A stretch of DNA of 16,104 bases from NCBI GenBank assembly GCA_052387735.1, contig JBQTIW010000203.1, positions 1 through 16,104 on the forward strand, given 5' to 3'. This DNA comes from RBC101 sp052387735. GTDB taxonomy: Bacteria > Gemmatimonadota > Gemmatimonadetes > Gemmatimonadales > Gemmatimonadaceae. Of the stretch, positions 5,115-12,573 are shown in pieces. How positions within the stretch are numbered: position 1 is the stretch's first letter; each line of letters opens with the position of its first letter. The notes under the pieces were generated by a model. The model ran no database searches, was not told where the DNA came from, and was given only the letters and a program-made list of their open reading frames with translations. A program made the translations under genes and the position numbers.

Positions 5115-6908
5115 CTACCTCGAGAGCCCGTAACGAGCCCGGGCCGAATCTAGTCGGGCGACGGCCGACGGGTCGGCGATGAGATTCACTCGCTCGCCCG
5201 GATCCGTGCGGTAGGCGTAGAGCTCCTCGCGACCGTCGAAGGCACGAATCCAATGCAGGTGGTCGACAAACACCGATCGCATCGTGCGCTGGCGCGCCCG
5301 AGGGAGCCAGGCGTCCTCGAAACTGGTGAGATAGGATTCCACCGGCGCCGTGGCGTGCACCGCGCGACTCGAGTCCCATGCAATCGTGAGCGACGTACCG
5401 GGCAACGCCGCGCCATCGATGTTCGCGAGCTTTAGAATCGTCGACGGCAGATCCCGCAGCGATACCGCGCCCTCCACCCGGAGCCCGGAGGGCACGCGGG
5501 GCGGATATCGTACGACGAGCGGAACGCGGAGGACCGGAAGATAGAGCGTGTTGCCGTGGCCCCAGCGGTTGTGCTCTCCGAACTGCTCGCCGTGGTCCGA
5601 CGTGACGACGACGAGCGTGCGATCGAGCACGCCACGATCGCGGAGCGTGGACAGCAATCGATCGATCTCGTCGTCCAGATACCGAATGGATTCGTCGTAC
5701 CGATCCTGTTTGCCGGTGTCGGCACCGAAGCGCCGGCGGTACCGATCGGGCGCGTAGGACCGCTCGTGCGCGTCGAAGTAGTTCAGGAAGGCAAAGAACG
5801 GCCGGTTGCTGGACGCTCCCTGCCAGGCGAGGAACTGGTCGGTCACCATCGTCGCCGGCTTGCGGTCCGCAATGCGCAACGTCGGGGCCGACAAATCGAA
5901 CCACCGCAGGGCGCCCGCGACATCGCGCCATGACCTGCTTCCTCGAAGCGATGCGGTCAGGTTCGTCTGGGCCAGGGTGGTCGACCACACGAGCTGCCAA
6001 AGCGAGGTGCGGTAGTCGTCGTAGCGCACGAATCCCCGATCGAGACCGGAGTCGTGCCCTGCGTAGTAGGTGTTGGCAACGAACCCGGCCGTCGCGTACC
6101 CGCGGCCGCGTAATACCTCGGCGAGCGTGGGGACTTCATCGTCCAGCGGCGTGCGCCAGCTGGTCGACAGCTCCGCGGCGGCGAGCCCGGTGAACATGCT
6201 GCCGTGGGAGGGAAGCGTCCACGACGACGTGCTCATCGCGTGGTCGAATGTGACCCCCTCGGCTGCCCACCTGGTGAGCGCAGGGCTGGTCGGTTGCTGA
6301 TATCCGTAGAGACTGAGGCTAGCGGCGCGAACCGTGTCGAGAATGATCAGCAAGACGTTAGGCGCGCCTGCCGGCGCCGCCGGCAGGGACGACATCGCGC
6401 GCGAGGCACCGGCCATGCGCCACAGCGCACCTCCGCCTCCGATCGCCGCCAGCACCAGAGTCAGCGCGAATGCGATCGTGCCCAGGTGACGCGTCGATTG
6501 CCGCGCGAGGATCGTCCCGACGCTCACGCCAACACCGGCGGCCAGCAGGAGCTGCGACCACTGCGCGAGACGCTGCGAAAGCAGCAGCACAGCGAGAGCG
6601 CCCAGGAACACGAAGAATCGCGCGGCCCACGACCGCAGAGTCGATGGGCGGATGATGCGACCGAACAGCAGCGCTGCTCCTGCGACTGGGACGGCAGTCC
6701 CGACGAACAACACGAGATACGCTGCCGGAACCATCCACACAAAGCCACGAGGGTGCCAGATCAGGGTGCGCTCCCACGTGAGCCGCGCGGTGAGCAAGGC
6801 GATCTGCAACGCCGCGCTGGTCAGGCCGGCGACGGCCGCCGCCAGCACGATCCAGACGGCGGAATTGATGTGAGCGGAGCCCGCTCCCCTGCCGGCGCTC
6901 ACCGGCAT
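5115..6908 (-). CDS. Membrane-anchored sulfatase-like hydrolase/transferase
   Basis: With a start at ATG 6908 the protein has 597 residues. The frame extends to a GTG at 7004, but G/C at third codon positions falls from nearly all to about 60% upstream of 6908, and the extra 32 residues would put an unusual tail before the first membrane segment. About five transmembrane helices lie in the first 165 residues, then a periplasmic catalytic domain. NVLLIILDTVRAASLSLYGY (D191) provides the first metal ligand. SSWTLPSHGSMFTG places Thr231 where sulfatases have the formylglycine Cys/Ser. SDHGEQFGEHNRWGHG (D438, H439, H451) completes the metal site. A Thr nucleophile is known in LtaS and EptA transferases, so a phospho- or phosphoglycerol-type reaction is possible instead of sulfate ester hydrolysis. 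It is divergent from the polysaccharide export operon, so its substrate may be that glycan or its lipid carrier (inference). Confidence 0.88.
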   Translation of the reverse strand: MPVSAGRGAGSAHINSAVWIVLAAAVAGLTSAALQIALLTARLTWERTLIWHPRGFVWMVPAAYLVLFVGTAVPVAGAALLFGRIIRPSTLRSWAARFFVFLGALAVLLLSQRLAQWSQLLLAAGVGVSVGTILARQSTRHLGTIAFALTLVLAAIGGGGALWRMAGASRAMSSLPAAPAGAPNVLLIILDTVRAASLSLYGYQQPTSPALTRWAAEGVTFDHAMSTSSWTLPSHGSMFTGLAAAELSTSWRTPLDDEVPTLAEVLRGRGYATAGFVANTYYAGHDSGLDRGFVRYDDYRTSLWQLVWSTTLAQTNLTASLRGSRSWRDVAGALRWFDLSAPTLRIADRKPATMVTDQFLAWQGASSNRPFFAFLNYFDAHERSYAPDRYRRRFGADTGKQDRYDESIRYLDDEIDRLLSTLRDRGVLDRTLVVVTSDHGEQFGEHNRWGHGNTLYLPVLRVPLVVRYPPRVPSGLRVEGAVSLRDLPSTILKLANIDGAALPGTSLTIAWDSSRAVHATAPVESYLTSFEDAWLPRARQRTMRSVFVDHLHWIRAFDGREELYAYRTDPGERVNLIADPSAVARLDSARARYGLSR

Positions 6909-7112
6909 CTGATCGGCAGTCCCTCGATTCGGGTCATGGACGAAGGCTAACGATGCCGCGCGCAAGGGGACGGGGCAATTGCCAAGGTCTTCATCTCTTG
7001 CCACACTGGACGATCTCCACCGCCCACCCTACGTTCCGCGGGCGGTCGCGACCAGAACGGGCATGGCGGCAGCCGCCCACCTCCGACGCCGTAAGGCCTC
7101 CCCCGGATCGCC

Positions 7113-8027
7113 GTGGTTCAGCAGCCTCACCCCCCGCCAATCGACCTCGCGCATCCGCCGCCATCCCAGGACGCATCGCGCGCATCGATCGTCAGCGACC
7201 TCCGGGAGATCCTGCGCGACCTCGTGCACTACCGGGAGCTGCTGCGCGAGCTCACCATGCGCGACCTGCGCATCCGATACAAGCAGGCGGCGATGGGGGT
7301 GGCCTGGGCGGTGCTCACACCCCTCATCGTGGTCCTCGCCGGGTGGGTGCTGCGCGTCGCATTCAGCTATGCAGCTGGCGGTCCCGTGTCGCGCGCAGAG
7401 CTGGGTGGGGTCGCGCTGAAATCGCTGGGCTGGGCCTTTTTCGTCGGTGCCCTGGGGTTCGGCACGGCGAGTATTCCCGCCAATCTCCCGCTCGTGACCA
7501 AGGTGTACTTCCCGCGGGAGCTGCTGCCGCTGTCCACGGTCGTGACTCAGGTGGTCGACACGGCCATCGGCGCCGCCGCACTGGTGATCGTGCTGCCGTT
7601 CTTTGGCGTGGGGGTGTCGGTCGAGCTCTTGTGGGCGATTCCGCTGGTGGTGCTGTTGATCGCGCTGACCACGGGAGTCGTGCTGCTCGCGAGTTGCGCG
7701 AACGTCTTCTTTCGCGACGCCAAGCACCTCGTTCAGATCGTGATGAGCTTCGGGATCTTCTTCACGCCGGTGTTCTTCGACGCCGACGCGTTCGGCCCGC
7801 GCGGCCTCCGATGGCTGATGGTCAACCCGCTCGCTCCCCTTCTCGAGGGGATTCGGATCGCCGTCGTGGAGCAACACAACCTCCTCGAGCCGCTCACGGG
7901 GTTGGGAGGCGTCACGGTGTGGAGTCCCTGGATGCTCGTGTACTCGGGCACCTGGGCGATCCTCGGGACGGCTGTCAGTGCCGTGATCTTTCACCGCGCC
8001 GAGTTCCGATTCGCGGAGTACGTGTGA
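7113..8027 (+). CDS. wzm: ABC-2-type polysaccharide exporter permease (Wzm-like)
   Basis: This 304-residue inner-membrane protein is of the ABC2 family. The N-terminal coupling segment LLRELTMRDLRIRYKQAAMG followed by VAWAVLTPLIVV is the hallmark of O-antigen, teichoic acid and capsule permeases (RDxxxRYxxxxLGxxWxxxxP). About six hydrophobic segments follow, including VVLLIALTTGVVLLASCANV and IVMSFGIFFTPVFFD, with the conserved amphipathic NPLAPLLEGIRIAV loop. The GTG at 7113 is the longest sensible start but has no strong ribosome-binding site. Its stop overlaps the ATPase start by four bases. With the ATPase it would export an undecaprenyl-linked glycan across the inner membrane. Confidence 0.92.
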   Translation: MVQQPHPPPIDLAHPPPSQDASRASIVSDLREILRDLVHYRELLRELTMRDLRIRYKQAAMGVAWAVLTPLIVVLAGWVLRVAFSYAAGGPVSRAELGGVALKSLGWAFFVGALGFGTASIPANLPLVTKVYFPRELLPLSTVVTQVVDTAIGAAALVIVLPFFGVGVSVELLWAIPLVVLLIALTTGVVLLASCANVFFRDAKHLVQIVMSFGIFFTPVFFDADAFGPRGLRWLMVNPLAPLLEGIRIAVVEQHNLLEPLTGLGGVTVWSPWMLVYSGTWAILGTAVSAVIFHRAEFRFAEYV

Positions 8028-9232
8028 CGCAGGGGCGCGTTGAGCTCGTCGACGTATGGAAGAAGTTTCGCTACGGCGAGATTCACAATCGGTTGCGGGA
8101 CGTGATCCCCGCGCTGGCAAAGCGCGCACTGGGCCGTCGCGACCCGGACGAAGGTCTGTGGAAAGGCGAATTCTGGGCGCTGCGTGACGTGGGGTTCGTG
8201 GTGGCGCCTGGGCAGTCGCTCGGACTGATCGGGCCGAACGGCGCCGGCAAATCGACGATCCTGAGAATCCTCACGCGGATCATGCGACCGACGCATGGCT
8301 ACTGTGTGCTGCAGGGCCGCGTCGGAGCGCTCATCGAGGTGGCGGCGGGGTTTCATCCCGACCTCACCGGGCGCGAGAACGTGTTTCTGCAGGGAGCGAT
8401 CATGGGAATGCCGCGCCGCGAGATCGCGGGCAACTTCGAGCGGATCGTCGAGTTCTCGGGAATCGCTCCGTTCATCGATACCCCCGTGAAACGCTACTCC
8501 AGCGGTATGCAGGCGCGCCTGGGGTTCGCCATCGCCGCGCACCTCGAGCCCGATGTGCTCGTGATCGACGAGGTGCTCGCCGTGGGCGACGCGGCGTTTC
8601 AGCAGAAAGCATTCGGACGGGTGATGGAGCTCGTGCAGCGTGAGATTCCCGTCGTGGTCGTGTCCCATCAGCTCGACGCCATCACAGCCCTCTGCACCGA
8701 TGCGATTCTCCTCGACCGCGGCCGGGTGGTGCGCCGCGGCACACCGCACGAGTGCATCTCTGCCTATCTCGAAGGGGTGGCGCGGGTTCTTCCAACCTCG
8801 GGTGGTGACGGCGCGGTCCGCATCGAATCGCTCTCATTGACAGCGGGATCGGTGCCGTCAGGGGCGCGCCTCGGCGTGAGACTCGAGTGCATGGTTCGTG
8901 ACGGAGGGTGGGCGGAGCCGGAGAGCATTCGTCTCCGGGTCCGGTCGACGCAGACCGGGGAGGTCCTGTTCTCCACCGGCACGCGCCAGTTAGGCATCAC
9001 GTTGCCACGCAGCGGTGCCTACAGACTCGAGTTCGAACTGCACATGCACCTGGCTCGCGGCGTGTACCTCGTCGAGACCTTCGTGTGGGAACAGACGATG
9101 GGCCGCGAGTCGTTCTCCGGACCCTCCGCGCACGTAGAAGTCCGGGGTTCGGACGAGTTCGACGGACTGGTACATCTGCGTCCGGCGGTGCGCCTGACGA
9201 TGTCGGAGGCGTCGGCCGCGCCGCCGTGCTGA
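8024..9232 (+). CDS. wzt: Polysaccharide ABC transporter ATPase with C-terminal Wzt-like domain
   Basis: The 402-residue protein starts at a GTG overlapping the permease stop by four bases (GTGA). The ATPase domain covers about residues 1-245: Walker A GPNGAGKS (70-77), signature YSSGMQARLGFA (from 158), Walker B VLVIDE (to E183) followed by VLAVGD, and a switch-region VSHQ. The pre-Walker WALRDVGFVVAPGQSLGLIG segment is typical of Wzt/TagH/RfbE-type exporters. Residues about 262-395 form an extra beta-rich domain (AVRIESLSLT, LGVRLECMVRD, VRSTQTGEVLFSTGTRQLGI, YLVETFVWE, VHLRPAVRLTM). It matches the layout of the Wzt C-terminal domain that recognises the modified non-reducing end of the glycan before export. 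That suggests chain-end-dependent transport, and the next gene is a methyltransferase that could supply the cap (inference). Confidence 0.92.
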   Translation: MTQGRVELVDVWKKFRYGEIHNRLRDVIPALAKRALGRRDPDEGLWKGEFWALRDVGFVVAPGQSLGLIGPNGAGKSTILRILTRIMRPTHGYCVLQGRVGALIEVAAGFHPDLTGRENVFLQGAIMGMPRREIAGNFERIVEFSGIAPFIDTPVKRYSSGMQARLGFAIAAHLEPDVLVIDEVLAVGDAAFQQKAFGRVMELVQREIPVVVVSHQLDAITALCTDAILLDRGRVVRRGTPHECISAYLEGVARVLPTSGGDGAVRIESLSLTAGSVPSGARLGVRLECMVRDGGWAEPESIRLRVRSTQTGEVLFSTGTRQLGITLPRSGAYRLEFELHMHLARGVYLVETFVWEQTMGRESFSGPSAHVEVRGSDEFDGLVHLRPAVRLTMSEASAAPPC

Positions 9233-9245
9233 GCCGAGACATCCG

Positions 9246-10055
9246 GTGAGCCATCCTCCACCCGAGTACCCCGCGTGGGTCGCCTACGAGCCGGGCCTTG
9301 TCCCGCCCCTGGATCTGATGGGAACCGAGGGGATCACCGTCCTCGAGGAGTGGTTCCGCTGGGCCGAGGAATGGAGCATGGTGCTGCGGGTCTACGGCAG
9401 GCTGGCGCGAGCGAGCCGCGTGCTGGAGATCGGATGCGGGCTCGGTCGTATCGCTTTTCCCCTTCGCTACATCCTGTCGAGCGAAGGACGCTACACCGGG
9501 TTCGACATCGTCCGCCGGAAGATCGAGTTTCTGGAGCGAGCCTTTCACCCCGCGCATCCGAACTTCGACTTCGTGTGGGCCGATGTGCGAAACACGTACT
9601 ACAATCCCACCGGGCGGCACGCACCAACCGACTACCGCTTCCCGGCGGAAGACGCGACGCAGGACGTGGTCTTTGCGGCCTCGGTGTTCACGCACATGCT
9701 GCCGCAGAACACCGCGCATTATCTCCGCGAGTCGGCTCGGGTACTGGTCCCCGGCGGGCGTTGTGTGGTGAGCGTGTTTCTCCTTGATCGCTACCGGCGC
9801 GGCCTTCCGCGACCCACCGGGTTCGATCGGCCCGATTTTGACTTCGATCACGGGCTGCCGGCGTGGGGCGAGGAATTTGCATACGTGAACCCCGAGAACC
9901 AGGAGCAGATGACGGCGTATCGCGAGCCGCTGATCGCTCGTTTCGCCGCCGAGGCGGGTCTGACCATTTCATCTACGGCACCGGGGTTGTGGTCCGGCAC
10001 GGCCGACGTCTGGGTCGGAGCGCAGGATCTCGTCGTCCTGACGAAGCCCGACTGA
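9246..10055 (+). CDS. Class I SAM-dependent methyltransferase
   Basis: This 269-residue protein starts at a GTG 13 bases after the ATPase stop. Motif I is SRVLEIGCGLGRIAFPL (about 57-73) and the acidic residue ending beta-2 is in YTGFDIVRRKIEFLE. FDFVWADVRN and DVVFAASVFTHMLPQNTAHY are the later SAM-fold motifs, and ESARVLVPGGRCVVSVFLLD is the typical motif III region. It has a full Rossmann-type methyltransferase core and no membrane segment. Its operon position directly after a Wzt-like protein with a cap-recognition domain suggests it methylates the exported glycan, perhaps as a terminating modification as WbdD does in O9a systems. Unlike WbdD it has no kinase domain. The substrate is not deducible. 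Confidence 0.88.
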   Translation: MSHPPPEYPAWVAYEPGLVPPLDLMGTEGITVLEEWFRWAEEWSMVLRVYGRLARASRVLEIGCGLGRIAFPLRYILSSEGRYTGFDIVRRKIEFLERAFHPAHPNFDFVWADVRNTYYNPTGRHAPTDYRFPAEDATQDVVFAASVFTHMLPQNTAHYLRESARVLVPGGRCVVSVFLLDRYRRGLPRPTGFDRPDFDFDHGLPAWGEEFAYVNPENQEQMTAYREPLIARFAAEAGLTISSTAPGLWSGTADVWVGAQDLVVLTKPD

Positions 10056-10070
10056 CCCGCCAGGCATCGC

Positions 10071-11249
10071 ATGCTCACTCACGTCACTCAGATCGACGCT
10101 GCCAGACTGCCGGACCGGTTGCACGTGCCGAAGCGGTATTCGCGAGCGTTCGTGCTCATTCGATGGCACGGTGAGCCCGTGGCCACAGTGACCCTTCCCG
10201 TGTCCGGTGGGGTGATCGATGGAGCCATACTGCGGGAGGCCGCGCTCCTGCATGCCGCATGGCCAGCGGCCCAGCTCCGCCTCCGTGCGTTCCTCGGGCA
10301 TGATGCGTCGGAAGGCCGGGGCTCGTTGCCCACGGTTTCCGTTGCCGTATGCACCCGTGACCGGCCGGACGATCTATTGGCCTGCCTGACCGCGATCGAC
10401 GCGCTCGACGGCGAGGCAGATGAGGTTCTCGTCGTCGACAGCTGTTCGGCGGGCGACGACACGCGTCAGGTGGTGGCCAGGTTTCCGCGTGTTCGCTACA
10501 TCCGCGAAACGCGCCCGGGGCTCGACATCGCGCGCAACCGCGCGCTGACCGAGGCGCGGCACGACGTGGTGGCGTTCACGGACGACGACGCGACTCCCGA
10601 TCCCCGATGGGTCCATGCGCTGCAACGCGCATTCACCAGCCCGCGAACGCTGTGCGTGACGGGACTGACCCTGCCTGCGGAGCTCGAGACCGAGGCGCAG
10701 CACTGCTTTGAACGAACGAACGGATTCGGGCGTGGCTTCACCCAACGGACATTCGACGGGGTGACGTGCGACCCATTCCTCGTCGGTCTCGTGGGTGCAG
10801 GGGTCAACATGGCGCTGCGACGCTCGGTGCTTGGCTTGATCGGTCCGTTCGACGAGGCGCTCGATGCTGGCACGCCGACGCGATCCGGTGGTGACCACGA
10901 CATGTTCATTCGCATCATGGCGGCGGGGTATTGCATCAACTACGAGCCGCGTGCACTGAGCTGGCACCGTCATCGGCGCGACTGGTCGGAGTTGCGTGAC
11001 ACGGTCCGCGGGTACGGGACCGGCATCTATGCGATTCTCACACGGCACGTGCTGCGGCGCGAGACGCGAGCGCCGGTAATCGCCATGGCGTGGCTAGGGT
11101 CGCAGTTATCGGGTCTGATTCGGGGACGCGGGTCGGGGGTCCTTCCGCGCGGGCTCGCCCTCGCCGAGCTGCGTGGGTGCCTCGCCGGCCCGCGCGCGTA
11201 CCTCGTGTCTCGTCGCCGGGCGGCGCGCGTCACGACGGCGGACGGATAG
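10071..11249 (+). CDS. GT2 glycosyltransferase with N-terminal accessory module
   Basis: This 392-residue protein starts at an ATG 15 bases after the methyltransferase stop. Residues about 22-77 form a small accessory module (SRAFVLIRWHGEPVATVTLP, VSGGVIDGAILREA) that recurs in the neighbouring glycosyltransferases. The GT-A domain begins at about 87 (PTVSVAVCTRDRPDDLLACL) and continues with DEVLVVDSCS and RPGLDIARNRAL. The metal-binding FTDDDATPD (D171-D173) follows, then the acceptor-side VGAGVNMALRRSVL and SGGDHDMFIRIMAAG, where the DHD/ED-like acidic pair is the likely base. The tail is amphipathic or hydrophobic (APVIAMAWLGSQLSGLI), suggesting membrane association. It probably transfers one sugar to the lipid-linked glycan on the cytosolic face. 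Donor and linkage cannot be read from sequence. Confidence 0.9.
   Translation: MLTHVTQIDAARLPDRLHVPKRYSRAFVLIRWHGEPVATVTLPVSGGVIDGAILREAALLHAAWPAAQLRLRAFLGHDASEGRGSLPTVSVAVCTRDRPDDLLACLTAIDALDGEADEVLVVDSCSAGDDTRQVVARFPRVRYIRETRPGLDIARNRALTEARHDVVAFTDDDATPDPRWVHALQRAFTSPRTLCVTGLTLPAELETEAQHCFERTNGFGRGFTQRTFDGVTCDPFLVGLVGAGVNMALRRSVLGLIGPFDEALDAGTPTRSGGDHDMFIRIMAAGYCINYEPRALSWHRHRRDWSELRDTVRGYGTGIYAILTRHVLRRETRAPVIAMAWLGSQLSGLIRGRGSGVLPRGLALAELRGCLAGPRAYLVSRRRAARVTTADG
10134..10301 (+). other. Recurring accessory module, copy 1 (N-terminal of first GT2)
   Basis: Protein residues 22-77 read as a short beta-strand pair followed by helices. The beta part is FVLIRWHGEPVATVTLPVSG and the helical part GAILREAALLHAAW. 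The pattern is hydrophobic strand, G-x-P/x, strand ending L-P, a G/A-rich turn, then L-R-x-A helix. It resembles four further stretches in the next two genes. I do not know a named family for it. Confidence 0.5.
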
Positions 11250-11252
11250 ACG

Positions 11253-12563
11253 ATGACGCGAGCTCCCGAGCTGAGCGTCGTGATCCCGACCCACAATCGG
11301 CGCGCCAGTCTCCTGCGTCTGCTGGGGGCGTTGCGAAACGGTACGCTGTCACCGGATCGCTTCGAGGTGATCGTCTCGGCCGACGGATGCAGCGACGACA
11401 CGGTCGATGTGCTGTCGCGCACTGCGTTTCCGTGGCCCTTGCGTGTGGTGGAACAGACACCGGCCGGCGGCGCCGCACGCGCGCGTAACCTTGGAGCACA
11501 GGTGGCACGCGGCGAGACGATCGTGTTCGTCGACGACGACATCGAGCCGTTCGCGTCGATGCTCGAAGTCCATGCAACCGCTCACGCCGATGCACGAGCG
11601 GGTGGCAGCGAACCGCTGGTACTCATTGGTGCGCCTGTGCCCGTGCGCGCACCCGACTCCGGCTTCCATCACATCGCCGTGTGGGGGTGGTGGGAGCAGC
11701 AGCTCGAGCGGATGGCGGAGCCTGGTCATCGCTTTGCGTATCACGACGTCTTCACCGGGATCCTCTCGATGCCCGCGTCGGTGTTTGCCGACGTCGGCGG
11801 CTTCGAGCCCTCGCTCCCGTTCAGCTGCCGCGATGACTCGGAGCTGGGGCTGCGCCTGATCAAGCGCGGGGTGCGGATTGCGTTCTCGCGGGAAGGCGGG
11901 GGTCGCCACCATGAGATGCGACCACGCGAGTCGCTGCTGCGCCGCAAGCTGGCCGAGGGCAGTGCCGATGCGCTGCTGGCGCGTTTGCACCCGGAACTGT
12001 GGCGGGCGCTCCCGCTGTCGCTGGATCAGGGAACGATCGCGCTCAGGACACTCAGGGGTCTGGCGTTCGGGGCGCCGGCTGTTGGTGGGTTGATCGCACG
12101 CGCCGCGTCCCTGCTTCTCGACGGGCTCGAGTGGTTGCGCATGCGCGGATCGTGGCGGCGCGTCAACGCCGCACTCATGTACTACGAGTACTGGCGCGGC
12201 GTGGCGAGCTTTCTCGGCGGGAAAAGCGCGCTCGTGTCGATCGCAGAAGCGGCACGAATCGTCGAGGGCAATCGGCGCGGCGGCGAATTGAGCATCGACC
12301 TGGCCGACGGGGTCGTCGCCGCGGCGGCGGCGGTCGACGCCGCGCGCCCGGATGCCCTGCGTGTCCTGTTCGCCGGGCGGGAGATCGGCCGCGTCGAACC
12401 GCGAGCCGGCGCGGAGCCTCTTCGCGGGCGCCACATCGGATCGGAGCTCGTCAGGCACCTTGCCGGCCCTCTGGCTGCCGCTCTGGCGCTCGAGGAGGTG
12501 GCCGGCAGGAGAGCCCCCTGGCCGCTGAGGGCGCGCGCCCCCGCTGCGGGGACTGCGTCGTGA
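11253..12563 (+). CDS. GT2 glycosyltransferase with C-terminal accessory module
   Basis: This 436-residue protein follows the previous gene by three bases. The GT-A domain occupies about 6-240: LSVVIPTHNRRASLLRLLGA, FEVIVSADGCSDDT, GGAARARNLGA, then FVDDDIEPF (D94-D96, metal site). FTGILSMPASVFADVGGFEP and CRDDSELGLRLIKRG supply acceptor and catalytic acidic residues. The middle (about 245-335) is helical with a possible membrane-surface segment, VGGLIARAASLLLDGLEWL. Residues about 344-430 hold a degenerate copy of the accessory module seen at the N-terminus of the previous protein. GRRAPWPLRARAPAAGTAS is a low-complexity basic tail. No signal peptide is present. It likely adds another sugar to the same glycan. 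Confidence 0.9.
   Translation: MTRAPELSVVIPTHNRRASLLRLLGALRNGTLSPDRFEVIVSADGCSDDTVDVLSRTAFPWPLRVVEQTPAGGAARARNLGAQVARGETIVFVDDDIEPFASMLEVHATAHADARAGGSEPLVLIGAPVPVRAPDSGFHHIAVWGWWEQQLERMAEPGHRFAYHDVFTGILSMPASVFADVGGFEPSLPFSCRDDSELGLRLIKRGVRIAFSREGGGRHHEMRPRESLLRRKLAEGSADALLARLHPELWRALPLSLDQGTIALRTLRGLAFGAPAVGGLIARAASLLLDGLEWLRMRGSWRRVNAALMYYEYWRGVASFLGGKSALVSIAEAARIVEGNRRGGELSIDLADGVVAAAAAVDAARPDALRVLFAGREIGRVEPRAGAEPLRGRHIGSELVRHLAGPLAAALALEEVAGRRAPWPLRARAPAAGTAS
12282..12510 (+). other. Recurring accessory module, copy 2 (C-terminal of second GT2)
   Basis: Residues 344-419 contain LSIDLADGVVAAA, then LRVLFAGREIGRVEPRAG and HIGSELVRHLAGPLAAALAL. Strand, G-x-x-I/V strand, turn and helix follow the order seen in copy 1. 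The L-P is replaced by E-P and the L-R-x-A by S-E-L-V, so this is the most diverged copy and the least certain. Confidence 0.4.
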
Positions 12564-12573
12564 GGGGCGGCAC

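Noticed and set aside
6953..8023. A 759-codon plus-strand ORF would extend the Wzt ATPase far upstream over the permease.
   Set aside because: The part before 8024 is arginine/alanine-rich shadow translation of the permease gene, which lies in another frame with clear family motifs. The GTG at 8024 overlapping the permease stop is the natural start.
7029..8129. A 366-codon minus-strand ORF opposite the permease.
   Set aside because: It is rich in H, R, D and Q with no motif, as expected for the antisense of a hydrophobic membrane protein gene.
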